Assembly (NCBI GenBank): GCA_965200445.1
Contig: OZ241341.1
Span: 186,001-250,000 of the forward strand
Length of the DNA: 64,000 nt
Origin: CBDATY01 sp965200445
GTDB lineage: Bacteria > Bacillota_I > Bacilli_A > Mycoplasmatales > Mycoplasmataceae
Reading direction: 5' to 3'
In this document: positions 39,104-50,391 of the stretch, piece by piece
Layout: the number at the start of each line of letters is the position of its first letter
Numbering within the stretch: position 1 is the stretch's first letter
Position numbers and translations under genes: made by a program
Notes under the pieces: model-generated
Seen by the model: only the letters and a program-made list of their open reading frames with translations
What the model was told of the DNA's origin: nothing
The model's database searches: none

Positions 39104-42100
39104 CTAGTATTGGTTGGCAAGCGCATCTGTTTCTAATTTCAGCACATCTTCGCGTGATTTATAAAGACCTGTACCGCAAGGAATCAAGTTTCCCAGCATG
39201 ACATTCTCTTTAATACTTTTTAGTTCATCACGACGTCCATGAATAATGGCTTGTACAAGTACTCGGGTAGTATCTTGAAAAGCAGCTGCTGATAAAAATG
39301 AGTCTGATTTTAAAGGAGCTTTTTTAATCCCAAAAATAGTTTGCTTGGCAATAGGCGGTTTTTTACGATCTATGATCGCTTGCCTTGTGACTTCACGGAA
39401 CTCTTGGACTGAGATAATCTTACCGGGTAGTAAGTTAGTTCCCCCTTCGTTCAAGATTTGCACTTTATCCATCATTTTGCGAATAATAATTTCAATGTAC
39501 TTATCAGAAATTTCAATTCCCTGCAAACGATAGACTTTTTGCACTTCTTTTAGAATATAATTTTGCACAGCGTTGAGAGAACCAACTTTCAAAAGTTCTT
39601 TAATATTAATTGGTCCTTCGGTCAGTTTTTGGCCAGCTGTCACTGTATCACCTTGCTTAACTCTTAGGAGGGCGTGGAAATCAGTTGTTTGGGTGCGAGT
39701 TTCAAATGGTGACTTAATCGTAATTGTATAGAAACCATTCTTTTTGGTAATGTCACTAATCTCACCACTAATTTCGGCAATTAACGCCACACTTCCCCAT
39801 GGGGCAGTAACGTCAAGCAACTCCTTAATTCTAGGAAGCCCTTGGGTAATATCGGCTTCCCCAGCCACACCGCCGGTGTGGAATGTTTGCATGGTTAATT
39901 GGGTACCAGGTTCACCAATAGATTGCGCAGCAATGATACCAACAGCAATGCCTTTTTCTACTAATGTTCCTGTAATTAAGTCCACACCATAACACATAAC
40001 ACATAATCCTTTTTTGGCATCACATGTTAGGGCAGAACGAATTGTGACTTTTTTAATATTGTGCTTAACAATCAGAGCAATATCATCATGCGTAATCAAC
40101 TTATTGGCAGGGACGATAACTTTGCCCTTCTCATCTACAATATCTTCAAAGGTAAAGCGACCTCAAACGCGGTCTTGCATCGGCACAATAATGGTGTCGT
40201 GCAGTGTTTCTACAATATCATTGACAACAAAGCCACGACGAGGACGGCAGTCATCCATCGAAATAACAACTTCTTGAGCAACATCTACTAGACGTCGGGT
40301 TAAGTACCCTGCATCGGCCGTTTTTAAAGCAATGTCAGCAAATCCTTTTCGGGCACCGTGAGTAGAAATAAAGTATTCCGACACGGTTAAGCCTTCACGG
40401 AATGATGATTTAATAGGAATTTCAATAGTTTCTCCTTTGGGATTAGACATTAGGCCACGCATCCCAATCAGTTGAGTGAAACTAGAAATGTTCCCCCGTG
40501 CCCCGGAATCAGCCATCACAAAAATTGGATTTTTAGGGTGTTCTTCCATAATTTTGACAACATTTTTTTGCACTTTAGTTTTTGCATCTTCTCATAGATC
40601 GCAAACCAAACGGCTTTTTTCGTTACGCGATAACATACCTTCTTCATAAAATTGCGTAATTTTTTGAACCTTTTTTTCGGTATCTTCAAACAGTTTGTAC
40701 TTATCTTTATAGACTTTGACATCGCCGATGGAAATCGAAGTTCCTGATCGGTGTGAATATGTAAAGCCAAGATCTTTCATACTGTCTAGCATGATCGAGC
40801 TTTTGTGCGCGCCATAACGGTTGAAATATTCAGTAATAATTCTTGTGAAATCAGTTTTTTTCAAAGGCTTAGCGACAGGACGCTGCTTGATAAATTCTGG
40901 CAAATTCACACTCGGGTCAATTAAATCAGACTCAATTATTCAGTCAGAATTATTGATAAAAGGAAACTTTTCTTTAAACATCGTGTTGAAAATCACCTTG
41001 CCTGGGGTCGTTACTAACAGTTTACGTTCTGACCCAGCAGGAAATTCTTTGTTTTGCAAAACACGTGTCGGGATAGCGATAATCGCATTTAGGTTAACAC
41101 GCTTATTTTGATAGGCAATTTTTAGTTCAGCAATGCTGCCAAAAATCATCCCTTCACCTAACACGCCTTTTTCTTCAAAAGTTAAGTAGTAATGGCCTAA
41201 CACCATATCTTGGGTCGGTCCTACAATTGGTTTCCCATCTTTAGGACCTAAGATAAATTTGCTTCCTAGCATCAAACCACGTACTTCTGCCACAGCTTCT
41301 TGGGTGATTGGTAGGTGGACTGCCATACCGTCACCATCGAAGTCAGCGTTAAAAGCGGTTGTGGCTAGAGGGTGGAGGCGAATCGCTTTTCCTTTGACCA
41401 ACACAACTTCAAATCCTTGGATACTTAAACGGTGCAGGGTTGGTGCCCGGTTCAACATAACTGGTCGTTCACTAATCACCTGGTCTAGAATTCTTCAGAT
41501 TTTTTCATTGCGGTTTTCGACCATACGGTCAGCCACTTTAATATTAGAAGCAATTTCTTGTTTAACTAACTCACGAATCACAAATGATTTATACAGCACA
41601 ATCGCTATTTCGTACGGCAGACCACATTGGTACATTTTTAATTCTGGTCCTACCACAATCACACTACGAGCTGAATAATCTACCCTCTTACCTAGTAAGT
41701 TTTGACGAAAACGTCCTTGCTTTCCTTTCAAAATACTTGTTAAAGATTTAAGCGGACGCTTATCTTTACCAGTAATCGGGCGAGCTCGGTGTTGATTATC
41801 AATGTAGGCATCCACCACTTCTTGCAGCATACGGCGGGCATCATTAATAATCAAACTAGGAGCATTAATCGCCTTAAATTTACGTAGGCGTTCATTACGG
41901 ATGATGATACGACGGTACAAATCATTAATTTCACTTGTTGTAAAACGTCCTCCATCTAACTGAATAATAGGTCGAATATCAGGCGGAATAACTGGTAAAA
42001 CTTCTAGAATCATTCAAGCCGGATCAGATCCGCTTTCATAGATACCATTCAAGGCATCTAAGCGATTAATAACTTTAGCTCGTTCGTTGCTATTAACACT

Positions 42101-42862
42101 TTTTTGCAGGATTTCTTTCACTTGGGCGATTTCAGCTTTGAGGTCCAATTTTTGCAAAAGATATTTAATGGCCTTGGCTCCTATTTCAATTTTTGCGCCA
42201 GTGTGCTTACCAATAAATTCTGCACATTCTGCCATCGAAAATGGCACTGCTAAGTTTTTTAGTTCTTCAATTAAATCACTAGCAATTAAAGCATCTAGAG
42301 AATCTGGCTCTAAAGTTTTTTGAATGTCTTGCAGGGTCTGAGCAATCTTGGATCTTGTTTGTTGCGATGTCTTCGAACTGCTTAGGTTTAAAATCATTTT
42401 TGATTTTAAGTGTGTTGCTGTCCCTGGCTCTAACACGATGTACGAAACAAAATAAATAATTTCTTCAATTTTTTTAGTTTTAATATCTAACATTAGTGAC
42501 AATGGTGAGGGGGCAGTTTTTAATAGCCAAATGTGCGCTACTGGATCTTCAAGTTCAATGTGGCCCATACGTTCGCGCCTAACAGAGGCTTCTACAATGT
42601 CGACCTTGCAAACCGGGCAAGTTGTGTTGCGTTGAGCACTACGGCGATGACGCCCGCAAGCGCACCGATAGTTTTTGGTAGGACCAAAAATCCTTTCAGA
42701 AAACAAACCATCTTTAACCGGTTTTAAGCTTTTGTAGTTAATTGTTTCTGGCTTGGTTACTTCGCCAGAACTTCAAGAGCGAATTGTTTCTGGGCTCGCC
42801 AAATCAATTTTAATAATGCGGCGCTTTTTGTTTTTTTGCTCTGTTTTATTCATCATTGTCAT
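39104..42862 (-). CDS. rpoC: RNA polymerase beta' subunit
   Basis: A 1252-residue beta' subunit. The N-terminal zinc region (CACGRHRRSAQRNTTCPVC) is near residue 65; the catalytic AFNADFDGDGMAVHLPI is near 500; the trigger-loop/bridge region (MADSGARGNISSFTQL, IGIIAAQSIGEPGTQLTMQTFHTGGVAG) lies in the C-terminal third. Several Trp codons are TGA. The ATG at 42862 has AAGGA upstream and overlaps the rpoB 3' end by 17 bases. Confidence 0.97.
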
Positions 42863-45800
42863 TTGATCATCCTTCTTCTGCTGCTGCTGTATTGTCATCT
42901 GCTTGCACTTCAGGTGTGCTCATTTCTGGCGAATGTAAAACACTTTCGAGCGCATCTGCCACGCTTTCTGTTGAATTAGTGAAATCTTGAGTGGCACTTA
43001 AGTCATCAAAATCAACCAATTCTCTTGTGATATTTTCTTCTTCTGTTTCATTGCTGACATTTTCCCCTGTTTCTGCATCAATCAAACGCATGTTAAATCC
43101 CAGTCCTTTAATTTCTCTCATTAGGACATTAAATGACTCAGGGATGCCTGGTTCAGGAACTTGTCGTCCTCAAATCTGAGCTTGGTAAGCCGACCTACGG
43201 CCCTTAATGTCATCAGATTTCAATGTTAGCATTTCACGGAAAGTATAGGCTGCCCCATGGGCTTCAAGTCCTCAACCTTCCATTTCACCCAATTTTTGAC
43301 CTCCGTTTTGCGCTTTTCCCCCTAATGGTTGTTGGGTGATTAGCGAATAAGGACCAATGTTACGGGCGTGCAATTTGTCATCAACCATGTGGGACAACTT
43401 TAGCATGTACATTATGCCGATTGCGACTGGCTTGTCAAAAGCTTCACCAGAACGACCGTCATACAAGGTTTGTTTTCCATAATTAGTGATTTTAGCATCG
43501 TGCATTAAGCCTTCTAATTCATTTTCGCTAATGGATTCAAAGACCGGTACACTAACTTTCATGTCTAATTTTTTCGCTGCTAACCCTAGGTGCATTTCCA
43601 GCACTTGCCCGATATTCATTCGGGATGGCACACCAAGAGGATTTAATAAAATGTCAATTACTTCACCATCTTCTGTGAAAGGCATATCTTCAACGGGCAA
43701 CACAATTGATACCACCCCTTTATTACCGTGGCGGCCAGCCATTTTATCACCTTCTTGTAGTTTGCGTTTTTGCACTACATAAACTTGGATAATTTCCAAA
43801 ACATCCTTAGGTAGGTCACAATCTTTTTGAGTTAAACGACGGATACTTTGCACTATGCCGTCTCCCCCGTTGGGTACGCGTAAGGAATTATCCTTAACTC
43901 CCTTAGATTTTTCACCAAAAATAGCTTGAATTAATTTATCTTCTGGTGACAGATTAACTTGACCAAGAGGTGTAACTTTCCCGACCAAAATATCACCAGC
44001 TCTCACTTCAGCCCCGACCATAGCGAACCCGTTTTCATCAAGCTTCATTCTGACGTTGTTGGCAATATTAGGCACCTCAGCAGTAATTTCCTCAGGTCCT
44101 TGCTTAGTGCGACGGAGTTCAATTTTATATTCAGAGATGTGCAAAGAAGTATAAACATCATCAATTTGTAGTCGTTCTGAAATAATAATCGCATCTTCAA
44201 AGTTATATCCACGTCATGTCGTAAAAGCGACTAAGGCATTTTGGCCTAGTGCGAGTTCCCCTTTTTCCATGCTAGGACCATCAGCCAGAATTTGATTAGC
44301 CTTAACCCGATCACCGGTTTTTATTAGTAGATTATGAGTTAATGCAGTTTTTTGATTACTGCGGTTAAAGTTATATAAATGGTATTCCTCTAATTCACCC
44401 TTTGATTCAACAACAATTCTTTGGGCATCAGCATATTTCACCTTACCTGGTTTTTTGGCAACAATCGCTAATCCAGCATCACTAGCAATGGTGGACTCAG
44501 TTCCTGTACCAACAATCGGCGAGGAAGCTTTAATTAAGGGAGTCCCTTGTCCTTGCATGTTGGCGCCCATTAAGGCACGGCTTGTGTCATCCTTTTCTAA
44601 AAAGGGAATGCAAGATGTAGAAATAGACACAATTTGCTTCGGTGAGACATCGATGTAGTCAACTTTATCTTTGCTGACAAGGATGTTGCCGTTCTGGTGT
44701 CTGGCAACCACAATTTTATCGGTGATTTGTTTATTAGCATCAAGAGCAGTGTTAGCTTGAGCAATAATGAATTTTGCTTCAATATCAGCTGATAAATATT
44801 CGACTTCCTTTGTAACATGTCCCTTTTTCACTTTATAGTAAGGAGTTTCAATAAAACCGTATTTATTAATACGGGCATAAGTAGCCAAATTAGTAATTAA
44901 ACCAATGTTGGGGCCTTCAGGAGTTTGAATCGGACCTAGCTTACCATAGTGCGAGGTGTGCACATCTCGCACTTCCAAACCGGCACGGTCGCGCGACAAC
45001 CCACCTGGGCCTAAAGCCGTTAAACGACGCTTATTAGCCAGCTCAGATAGAGGGTTGGTTTGATCAAGAAATTGACAAAGTTGCGATAGGTTGAAAAATT
45101 CGCTAATAACAGCAGTTAGGGGGCGGTTGCTTAAAATATTGGTAATACCGACCTTAAACGCCTGTGAAGTGACCATTTTTTCTTTGACATTTTTTTCGAT
45201 TCGTAAAAGCCCAATGCGCATTTGGTTTTGCATTAGCTCTGCAATTGTCCTAACGCGGCGGTTCCCTAAGTTATCAATATCATCTGTTGTGCCTATTTCA
45301 TCAGTTAAATTAAACAAGTAAGAAATGCTAGCCACAATATCAGCAACTGTAATATGCTTTTCTGTAGTATCGGGTTTAACACCAATTAAAGTAATAACCT
45401 TAGCAGATCCCTCATCACTGTGAGTAAGTTGATCACTAAAGACCTTAATTTTTTCTACAGTGCGGGGGCCTTGAATGCTACTGTGACATTGAATTTCCAC
45501 ATCGCAGACTCCTGCTTGCAGCAATTCCTTCAGCTTAGTTAAATTACCTTTTTGTAAAATAGTGTTTTGAGCGAGTAAAACCTTACCGTGCTCATCTTTA
45601 ATGTCTTCAGCCAAAGTTAGACCCTCTGCTCGGGCTAGCAAATTCAGCTTTTGGTTGATTTTATAACGCCCCGCTTCTAAAAGATCATAGCGTGCATTAT
45701 TAAATAGTAAGCTGTATAAAAAGTTAGCGGCCCCTTCAATGGTAGAAATTTCTCCCGAACGAATTTTGTGATAAATTTCATTAATCGCGTACTTGCGATC

Positions 45801-46727
45801 AACACTAAAGTTTCCTACCAGGTTATCTTGCTTGTAAGTGTTACTAATGTAAGGATGGTGGTCAAATAAATCGTTAACATGTTCAGGAGGCATACCCAGA
45901 GCAGTTAAGAAATTAGTCAAACTGACCTTGCGAGACTTGTCAATTTTTACGTAAAAATGACGTGATTCTTCAAAATTATTAATGGCTTTCTTATTAACTT
46001 CGCTTTTGAACTCAATTCATGTCCCGCGGTTAGGGATTATATCTAAGTAAAAAATGTCTGCCCCTGTTTTATAATCAAGCTCAGTTTTAAAATAAGCACC
46101 CGGCGACCTAACAAGTTGCAAGACAACAACTTTTTCGCTGCCGTTAACTATAAAAGTCCCTTTCTTAGTCATTTTGGGAAAATTACCAAAGAAAATTGTC
46201 CCAACATGGGTGATAGTATAACTAACTAACAATAAATTATCTAAGCGTTTTTGGACATGTACTTCAACACTAACATCACTTTTTCTTTTGTTAACTGTGC
46301 GAAAATGATACATGTCATTTTTTTTGACAACTAATTCTACTTTAGTACCTAAATTAGTTTCCATAAAATTCTTGATTAACAAACCTTCATCAGCAACTTC
46401 TGTTAATTCAATTTGACCATTGCTGTTATTAATGGTTAAGGTCATTTGGGCATAAATCCCAAAACTATAAGTTTTGGATTCAATGCGGGCTTGTGCGGGG
46501 GTAATTGTCGGTTCCTTAATTCACCAATCATTCATCGCGAGAGCTGCCTCACCATCTGAACGAACAATGGGGAAAAAGCGATCAAAAATTTCTTGAATGT
46601 GCTTGTCAATAAATTCTTGATATGGTTTGGTTTGCACCTCAATTAAATTAGGCAACTCCAGACTATCTCTGATTTTGCCAAAATTAATGCGTTCTGCTCC
46701 AGCCGTGTTTATCGTTTTAAAAGCCAT
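42846..46727 (-). CDS. rpoB: RNA polymerase beta subunit
   Basis: A 1293-residue beta subunit. Typical blocks are LSQLCQFLDQTNPLSELANKRRLTALGPGGLSRDRA (rifampicin region, about residue 560), GPIQTPEGPNIGLI, and GDKMAGRHGNKGVVS near 1000. The last ~80 residues form an acidic Ser/Thr/Glu-rich tail ending WSNDNDE, which requires reading TGA at 42867-42869 as Trp. Rifampicin-pocket residues would need alignment to call resistance. It is transcribed with rpoC. Confidence 0.97.
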
Positions 46728-46814
46728 ATATTTTCCTTAATTTATTATTTTTAACTTATATAAACAAAAAAAATTTAAATTTTTTAAATAGTATGTGTCC
46801 CTAATTGGGTTGGA

Positions 46815-47501
46815 TTACACTTCTGGTAAAAGACGGATACCAGGCCCCATAGTTGTTGATAAAGAAATATTTTTAATGTATTTTCCTTTGACAGCTGCTG
46901 GTTTAGCACGCTTAATAGTGTCAAACAAGGCTTCAAAATTGGCCTTGATGGCAGCAGCAGAAAAAGAAGTTTTTCCTAAAATCGTGTGAATGTTTCCAAA
47001 TTTGTCCACTCGATAGGTAATTTTGCCTTTTTTAATATCACTGACTGCCTTGGCAACATCCATTGTTACTGTCCCTAATTTAGGATTGGGCATGTAACCT
47101 TTGGGTCCTAAAATGCGACCAATTGCTCCAAGTTTACCCATAATATCTGGTGTGGCTACGATCGTATCAAACTCAAACCAATTTTCATTTTTGATTTTAT
47201 TGATATAGTCTTGTCCCCCCACATAGTCGGCACCCGCTTCGTGCGCTTCTTGTTGTTTGGTGTTAGTTAAAACCAGCACTTTTGCGCTCTTCCCTGTAGA
47301 AGAAGGTAACACTAGTGCCCCTCTAATTTGTTGGTCTGCATGACGAGGGTCGACATTAAGGTTGAAAGCAACTTCCACAGTAGCATCAAACTTAGCAGGC
47401 GAAGACTGCAGCAATAATTCAATAGCACGGTCTACAGGGTACAGTTTTTTGGTTTGAATTAACTTTGCTTTTTCTGTATAAGCCTTACTACGCTTCTTCA
47501 T
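46815..47501 (-). CDS. rplA: 50S ribosomal protein L1
   Basis: A 228-residue L1. It starts MKKRSKAYTEKAKLI after an AAGGAGG SD, has FDATVEVAFNLNVDPRHADQQIRG, GRILGPKGYMPNPKLGTVT, and the C-terminal ISLSTTMGPGIRL. It overlaps the rplK 3' end by 14 bases. L1 may autoregulate this operon, as known in other bacteria. Confidence 0.96.
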   Translation of the reverse strand: MKKRSKAYTEKAKLIQTKKLYPVDRAIELLLQSSPAKFDATVEVAFNLNVDPRHADQQIRGALVLPSSTGKSAKVLVLTNTKQQEAHEAGADYVGGQDYINKIKNENWFEFDTIVATPDIMGKLGAIGRILGPKGYMPNPKLGTVTMDVAKAVSDIKKGKITYRVDKFGNIHTILGKTSFSAAAIKANFEALFDTIKRAKPAAVKGKYIKNISLSTTMGPGIRLLPEV

Positions 47502-47952
47502 TAGGTGCTTCCTCCTTAGTTTTGACATCTTCAGCTATTTTGTCAGCAACTTTAATGCCCATGTTACGAGCAGTGCCCATAATGCTCTTCATCGCAGCAT
47601 CAACATCATGCGCATTTAGATCTGGCATCTTATATTCTGCTATTTTTCTTACCTGATCCATCGTCACTGTGCCAACTATTTCTTCCTTGGCATTACCTGA
47701 TCCTTTTTCAATGTTTGCAGCTTTTTTTAACAAAATAGCTGCAGGAGTGGTTTTAATTTCAAAATCAAAAGTCTTGTCCTTGTAAGCGGTAATAACAACT
47801 GGTACCACTTCTCCCCGTTGTTCATTAGTTTGCTCATTAAACTTAATACAAAATTGGGGCATATTAATCCCCAAAGAAGCTAACTCTGGTCCTGGTTTAG
47901 CTTCACCACCAATAAATTCCAATTTGGCAATTCTAGTAATTTGTTTGGCCAA
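47488..47952 (-). CDS. rplK: 50S ribosomal protein L11
   Basis: A 154-residue L11. It begins MAKQITRIAKLEFIGGEAKPGPELASLGINM and has the C-terminal rRNA-binding region VRKIAEYKMPDLNAHDVDAAMKSIMGTARNMGI, then an acidic tail. The start is TTG at 47952, supported by AAGGAG about 9 bases upstream; there is no nearby ATG. It is first of a two-gene rplK-rplA unit. Confidence 0.96.
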   Translation of the reverse strand: MAKQITRIAKLEFIGGEAKPGPELASLGINMPQFCIKFNEQTNEQRGEVVPVVITAYKDKTFDFEIKTTPAAILLKKAANIEKGSGNAKEEIVGTVTMDQVRKIAEYKMPDLNAHDVDAAMKSIMGTARNMGIKVADKIAEDVKTKEEAPNEEA

Positions 47953-48028
47953 AATAGTGTCTCCTTGCTCTGTGGCTGTGGTACAAACGAAAAATCTCCC
48001 ACACTTCTCTAATAAATAAAACTAATTT

Positions 48029-48056
48029 ATTATAGCACTTTATAACCAAAAAACAA
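48029..48056 (-). promoter_or_regulatory. promoter of rplK-rplA
   Basis: On the minus strand TTGTTT (48051-48056), a 16-base spacer and TATAAT (48029-48034), preceded by TGC (extended -10). This gives a leader of about 70 bases before the rplK TTG. The leader contains TGTGG and CCACA segments able to form a short stem. Confidence 0.65.
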
Positions 48057-48098
48057 TTTTTTTTATTATTTTTCAGCACAAGGTAGTCAATGCTTTAA

Positions 48099-48476
48099 TT
48101 AGTTAAGTGTAGCAATAGCTTCGATTTCGACTAAAGCGCCCTTAAAAAGGTCAGCTACTTCAAAAGCCGCTCTGGCAGGGCGGTGAGACCCTAAAAATTC
48201 CCCATAAACTCGATTAAACTCAGCAAAATCTGCTAAATTAGTTAACAAAATAGTCATTTTGACTAAAGCAGTTTTATCCAGACCTTGATGTTGCAAGACA
48301 GCTTCTAAATTTTTCATAACGCGCAGGGTTTGCTCCGCCACGCCACCTGAACACATTTGACCATCTTCAGGATTAATTGGTAGTTGGCCTGACAAAAACA
48401 GCAAATTACCTACTTTTACTGCTTGCGAATAAGAACCAACCGGCATTGGAGCCTTATTAGTGTTAATAAATTCCAT
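48099..48476 (-). CDS. ridA: RidA family enamine/imine deaminase
   Basis: A 125-residue RidA/YjgF protein that hydrolyses reactive enamines from PLP enzymes. It has VGSYSQAVKVGNLLFLSGQLPI near residue 14, the catalytic Arg region RPARAAFEVADL and the Glu in VEIEAIATLN. It lies between nusG and rplK, an unusual place within the secE-nusG-rplKA block. Confidence 0.9.
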   Translation of the reverse strand: MEFINTNKAPMPVGSYSQAVKVGNLLFLSGQLPINPEDGQMCSGGVAEQTLRVMKNLEAVLQHQGLDKTALVKMTILLTNLADFAEFNRVYGEFLGSHRPARAAFEVADLFKGALVEIEAIATLN

Positions 48477-48503
48477 TTTTTTATCCTTGATCTAGAAATT
48501 TAA

Positions 48504-49109
48504 TTAAAATAATTTTTTACAATTTTCATATGGAATTTGGGTTGGTGTGTAACGACCAAAAACTTCTAGTTTAACAACAGCAAACCCTTTGCTATTATCC
48601 AAACTAATAACCTCGCCTTCCTGATTGTCAAATGCGGTTCCCACAACTTTAACAAAATCATGCACTTCAAAATCAGCAACATAAAGTTCTTTTTTAGATT
48701 CTTTATGTTGAATGTTTTCCAAAATCTTACGGGCCTCAATTTTTGGCAAAGGAAACGGCTTGGTACCTCTCCCTGAAGAACCTATAAAGCCAGTCACACC
48801 TTCTGTGTTACGCACTTCGTACCATGCTCTACCACCTTCGTCGCCGCCCATCATCATATTGACAAAAATGTAACCTGGGTATAAATTGCGCTTTTCAATT
48901 TTTTTAGTGCGTTTGGATTTGACATTTTCGTAAATAACGCGCACATCAAAAATTAAATGCTCTAGTTTGTTGGTTTTAATTTTAGTTGTCAAATTATTAG
49001 CTACTTTTTCTGCACTGCCTGAGTAGCAACTAACGACAAACCATTTCCCTTTGAAAACACTAATATCGTCAATTTTGTTTTGGACAATGGGAGTATTGGG
49101 ATTTTCCAT
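48504..49109 (-). CDS. nusG: transcription termination/antitermination factor NusG
   Basis: A 201-residue NusG. The N-terminal NGN domain has KGKWFVVSCYSGSAEKVANNL and LYPGYIFVNMMM, followed by the VTGFIGSSGRGTKPFPL segment; the C-terminal KOW domain begins HDFVKVVGTAFDNQEGEV. It binds RNA polymerase and S10, both encoded in this window. Follows secE. Confidence 0.95.
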   Translation of the reverse strand: MENPNTPIVQNKIDDISVFKGKWFVVSCYSGSAEKVANNLTTKIKTNKLEHLIFDVRVIYENVKSKRTKKIEKRNLYPGYIFVNMMMGGDEGGRAWYEVRNTEGVTGFIGSSGRGTKPFPLPKIEARKILENIQHKESKKELYVADFEVHDFVKVVGTAFDNQEGEVISLDNSKGFAVVKLEVFGRYTPTQIPYENCKKLF

Positions 49110-49121
49110 AAATTATTTTTC

Positions 49122-49532
49122 CTATATGAAGTTAATAGATTTAAATACAACTAAAAGAATTTGGTCAACAATTTCATAGCAAACAGCAAAGAAAATTAAA
49201 AACAATATGATGGCAACAAACCTTTTACCCAATGAACTTTTGGGCACCCATTTGATGCGCACAATGTCTTTCATCATTTTGGCAGGGAATTCTAACAAAG
49301 CCAACTTCAGATTTAAGCGTTCTTTTTTAGCTTTATCTTTAAGGTTGGTTTCCTTACCAAAACCCCCTCTACCAATTTTGATGATGGGATCATCTTCTTT
49401 ACCAGCAACACTTTTCTTAGCCGCTTTAGCAGCAGCTTTTATCGATTTTTGTTCTTTACGCGATAATTTGACAGGCGGAACTGGCTCAAGAGCATTATCA
49501 ATTGATTCTGGTTGGGATTTCTTTTTCTTCAT
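49122..49532 (-). CDS. secE: preprotein translocase subunit SecE
   Basis: A 136-residue SecE. One C-terminal transmembrane helix (FVAIILFLIFFAVCYEIVDQ) is preceded by the amphipathic MMKDIVRIKWVPK motif. The charged N-terminal region (about 80 residues, rich in Lys/Glu/Ala) is longer than in the minimal Gram-positive SecE. Its position between rpmG and nusG confirms the assignment. Confidence 0.9.
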   Translation of the reverse strand: MKKKKSQPESIDNALEPVPPVKLSRKEQKSIKAAAKAAKKSVAGKEDDPIIKIGRGGFGKETNLKDKAKKERLNLKLALLEFPAKMMKDIVRIKWVPKSSLGKRFVAIILFLIFFAVCYEIVDQILLVVFKSINFI

Positions 49533-49540
49533 AAATTTAC

Positions 49541-49687
49541 TTATCTGGATTCGTTATGGATAGTATGCTTGTTGCAGTGCTGGCAAAATTTTTTAATCAC
49601 TAGATTGGCCTGAGGCTTTCAGTTACTAGCTTTGAAGGTATAATTTCTCTGTAAGCAATTTTTGCAAACTAAAATACGTTTTTTCAC
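49541..49687 (-). CDS. rpmG: 50S ribosomal protein L33
   Basis: A 48-residue L33 beginning MKKRILVCKNCLQRNYTF, with a second CxxC in KKFCQHCNKHT; one Trp is TGA. The start is GTG at 49687, the SD is weak. Zinc-binding form, located just before secE as in Firmicutes. Confidence 0.88.
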
Positions 49688-49767
49688 AATATCTAAAAGT
49701 TTTAATATTCTAACAAAATTTCATCAATATTATATTATAAAATTTTTTTTATGGCCAAACGTTAGGC

Positions 49768-50349
49768 TTAAACAGAGTTACACTTCAGCAATTTTCTCAT
49801 TTTTGCTATCGCCCGTTGATAGCTATTATCAACTTGACTATAAGTCATGTGCGCTAATTGCATGATTTGCGGGTTAGTAAAATTAGCCAACTTTAGTTCT
49901 ATTACGGTTTTTTCTTTAGTTGAAAGTTGCGCAAAAATAGGTTGCAATAATGCTTTGTAGTCAGGTTTGTTCTCTAGTAATGGGTCTGTATTTTTACATA
50001 CTACTACAGCATCAGGGTCATCCATTGATAAAGAATAATTCAGTACTTTATGGTTGTTGTTAAAAAACTGATTAATGCTATTCACACATTTTCAGTGGTA
50101 ACGGTCATATAAAAAGTTTTTAAATTGTTTCTTGTAAATTGGTTGAAACAATTCCATACAAGTGTAAACTGTTTCGTACTGTAATAAAACCAAGTCTTCA
50201 ATCGTAATTGGTAGTCTGTAAACTTTTTGAAAAGCAGTAGAAGCAATTTTACAAAGCAAGAGGTGGTATCGCTTACGCATCATCTCTGCCCAAAACTGTT
50301 TGTCACTCGCTAACTTAAATCAAAAAATAATTTCATAATCATTGTCCAT
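49768..50349 (-). CDS. sigma-70 family factor, SigH / mycoplasma sigma-20-like
   Basis: A 193-residue sigma-like protein. The C-terminal half has a region 4 helix-turn-helix (LSTKEKTVIELKLANFTNPQIMQLAHM, then SYQRAIAKMRKLL). The N-terminal half resembles region 2 (ITIEDLVLLQYETVYTCMELF) but is weakly conserved. Two Trp codons are TGA, which splits the gene under the standard code. In Bacillus sigH lies between rlmB and rpmG-secE-nusG, the same position. The Mycoplasma genitalium homologue MG428 is known as an alternative sigma factor controlling recombination genes; a similar role here is inference. Confidence 0.8.
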
Positions 50350-50391
50350 GACATCACCATACAACAATATGTTGAAATTACTATTTTATAT

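Noticed and set aside
43486..45321. Several plus-strand frames opposite rpoB
   Set aside because: Antisense shadows of highly conserved coding sequence, no start signals or recognisable products.
46766..46790. Palindrome AAAAAATTTAAATTTTTT between rpoB and rplA as a terminator
   Set aside because: Only A/T pairs and symmetric; it could equally be promoter-proximal AT-rich DNA for rpoB, so I did not call it.
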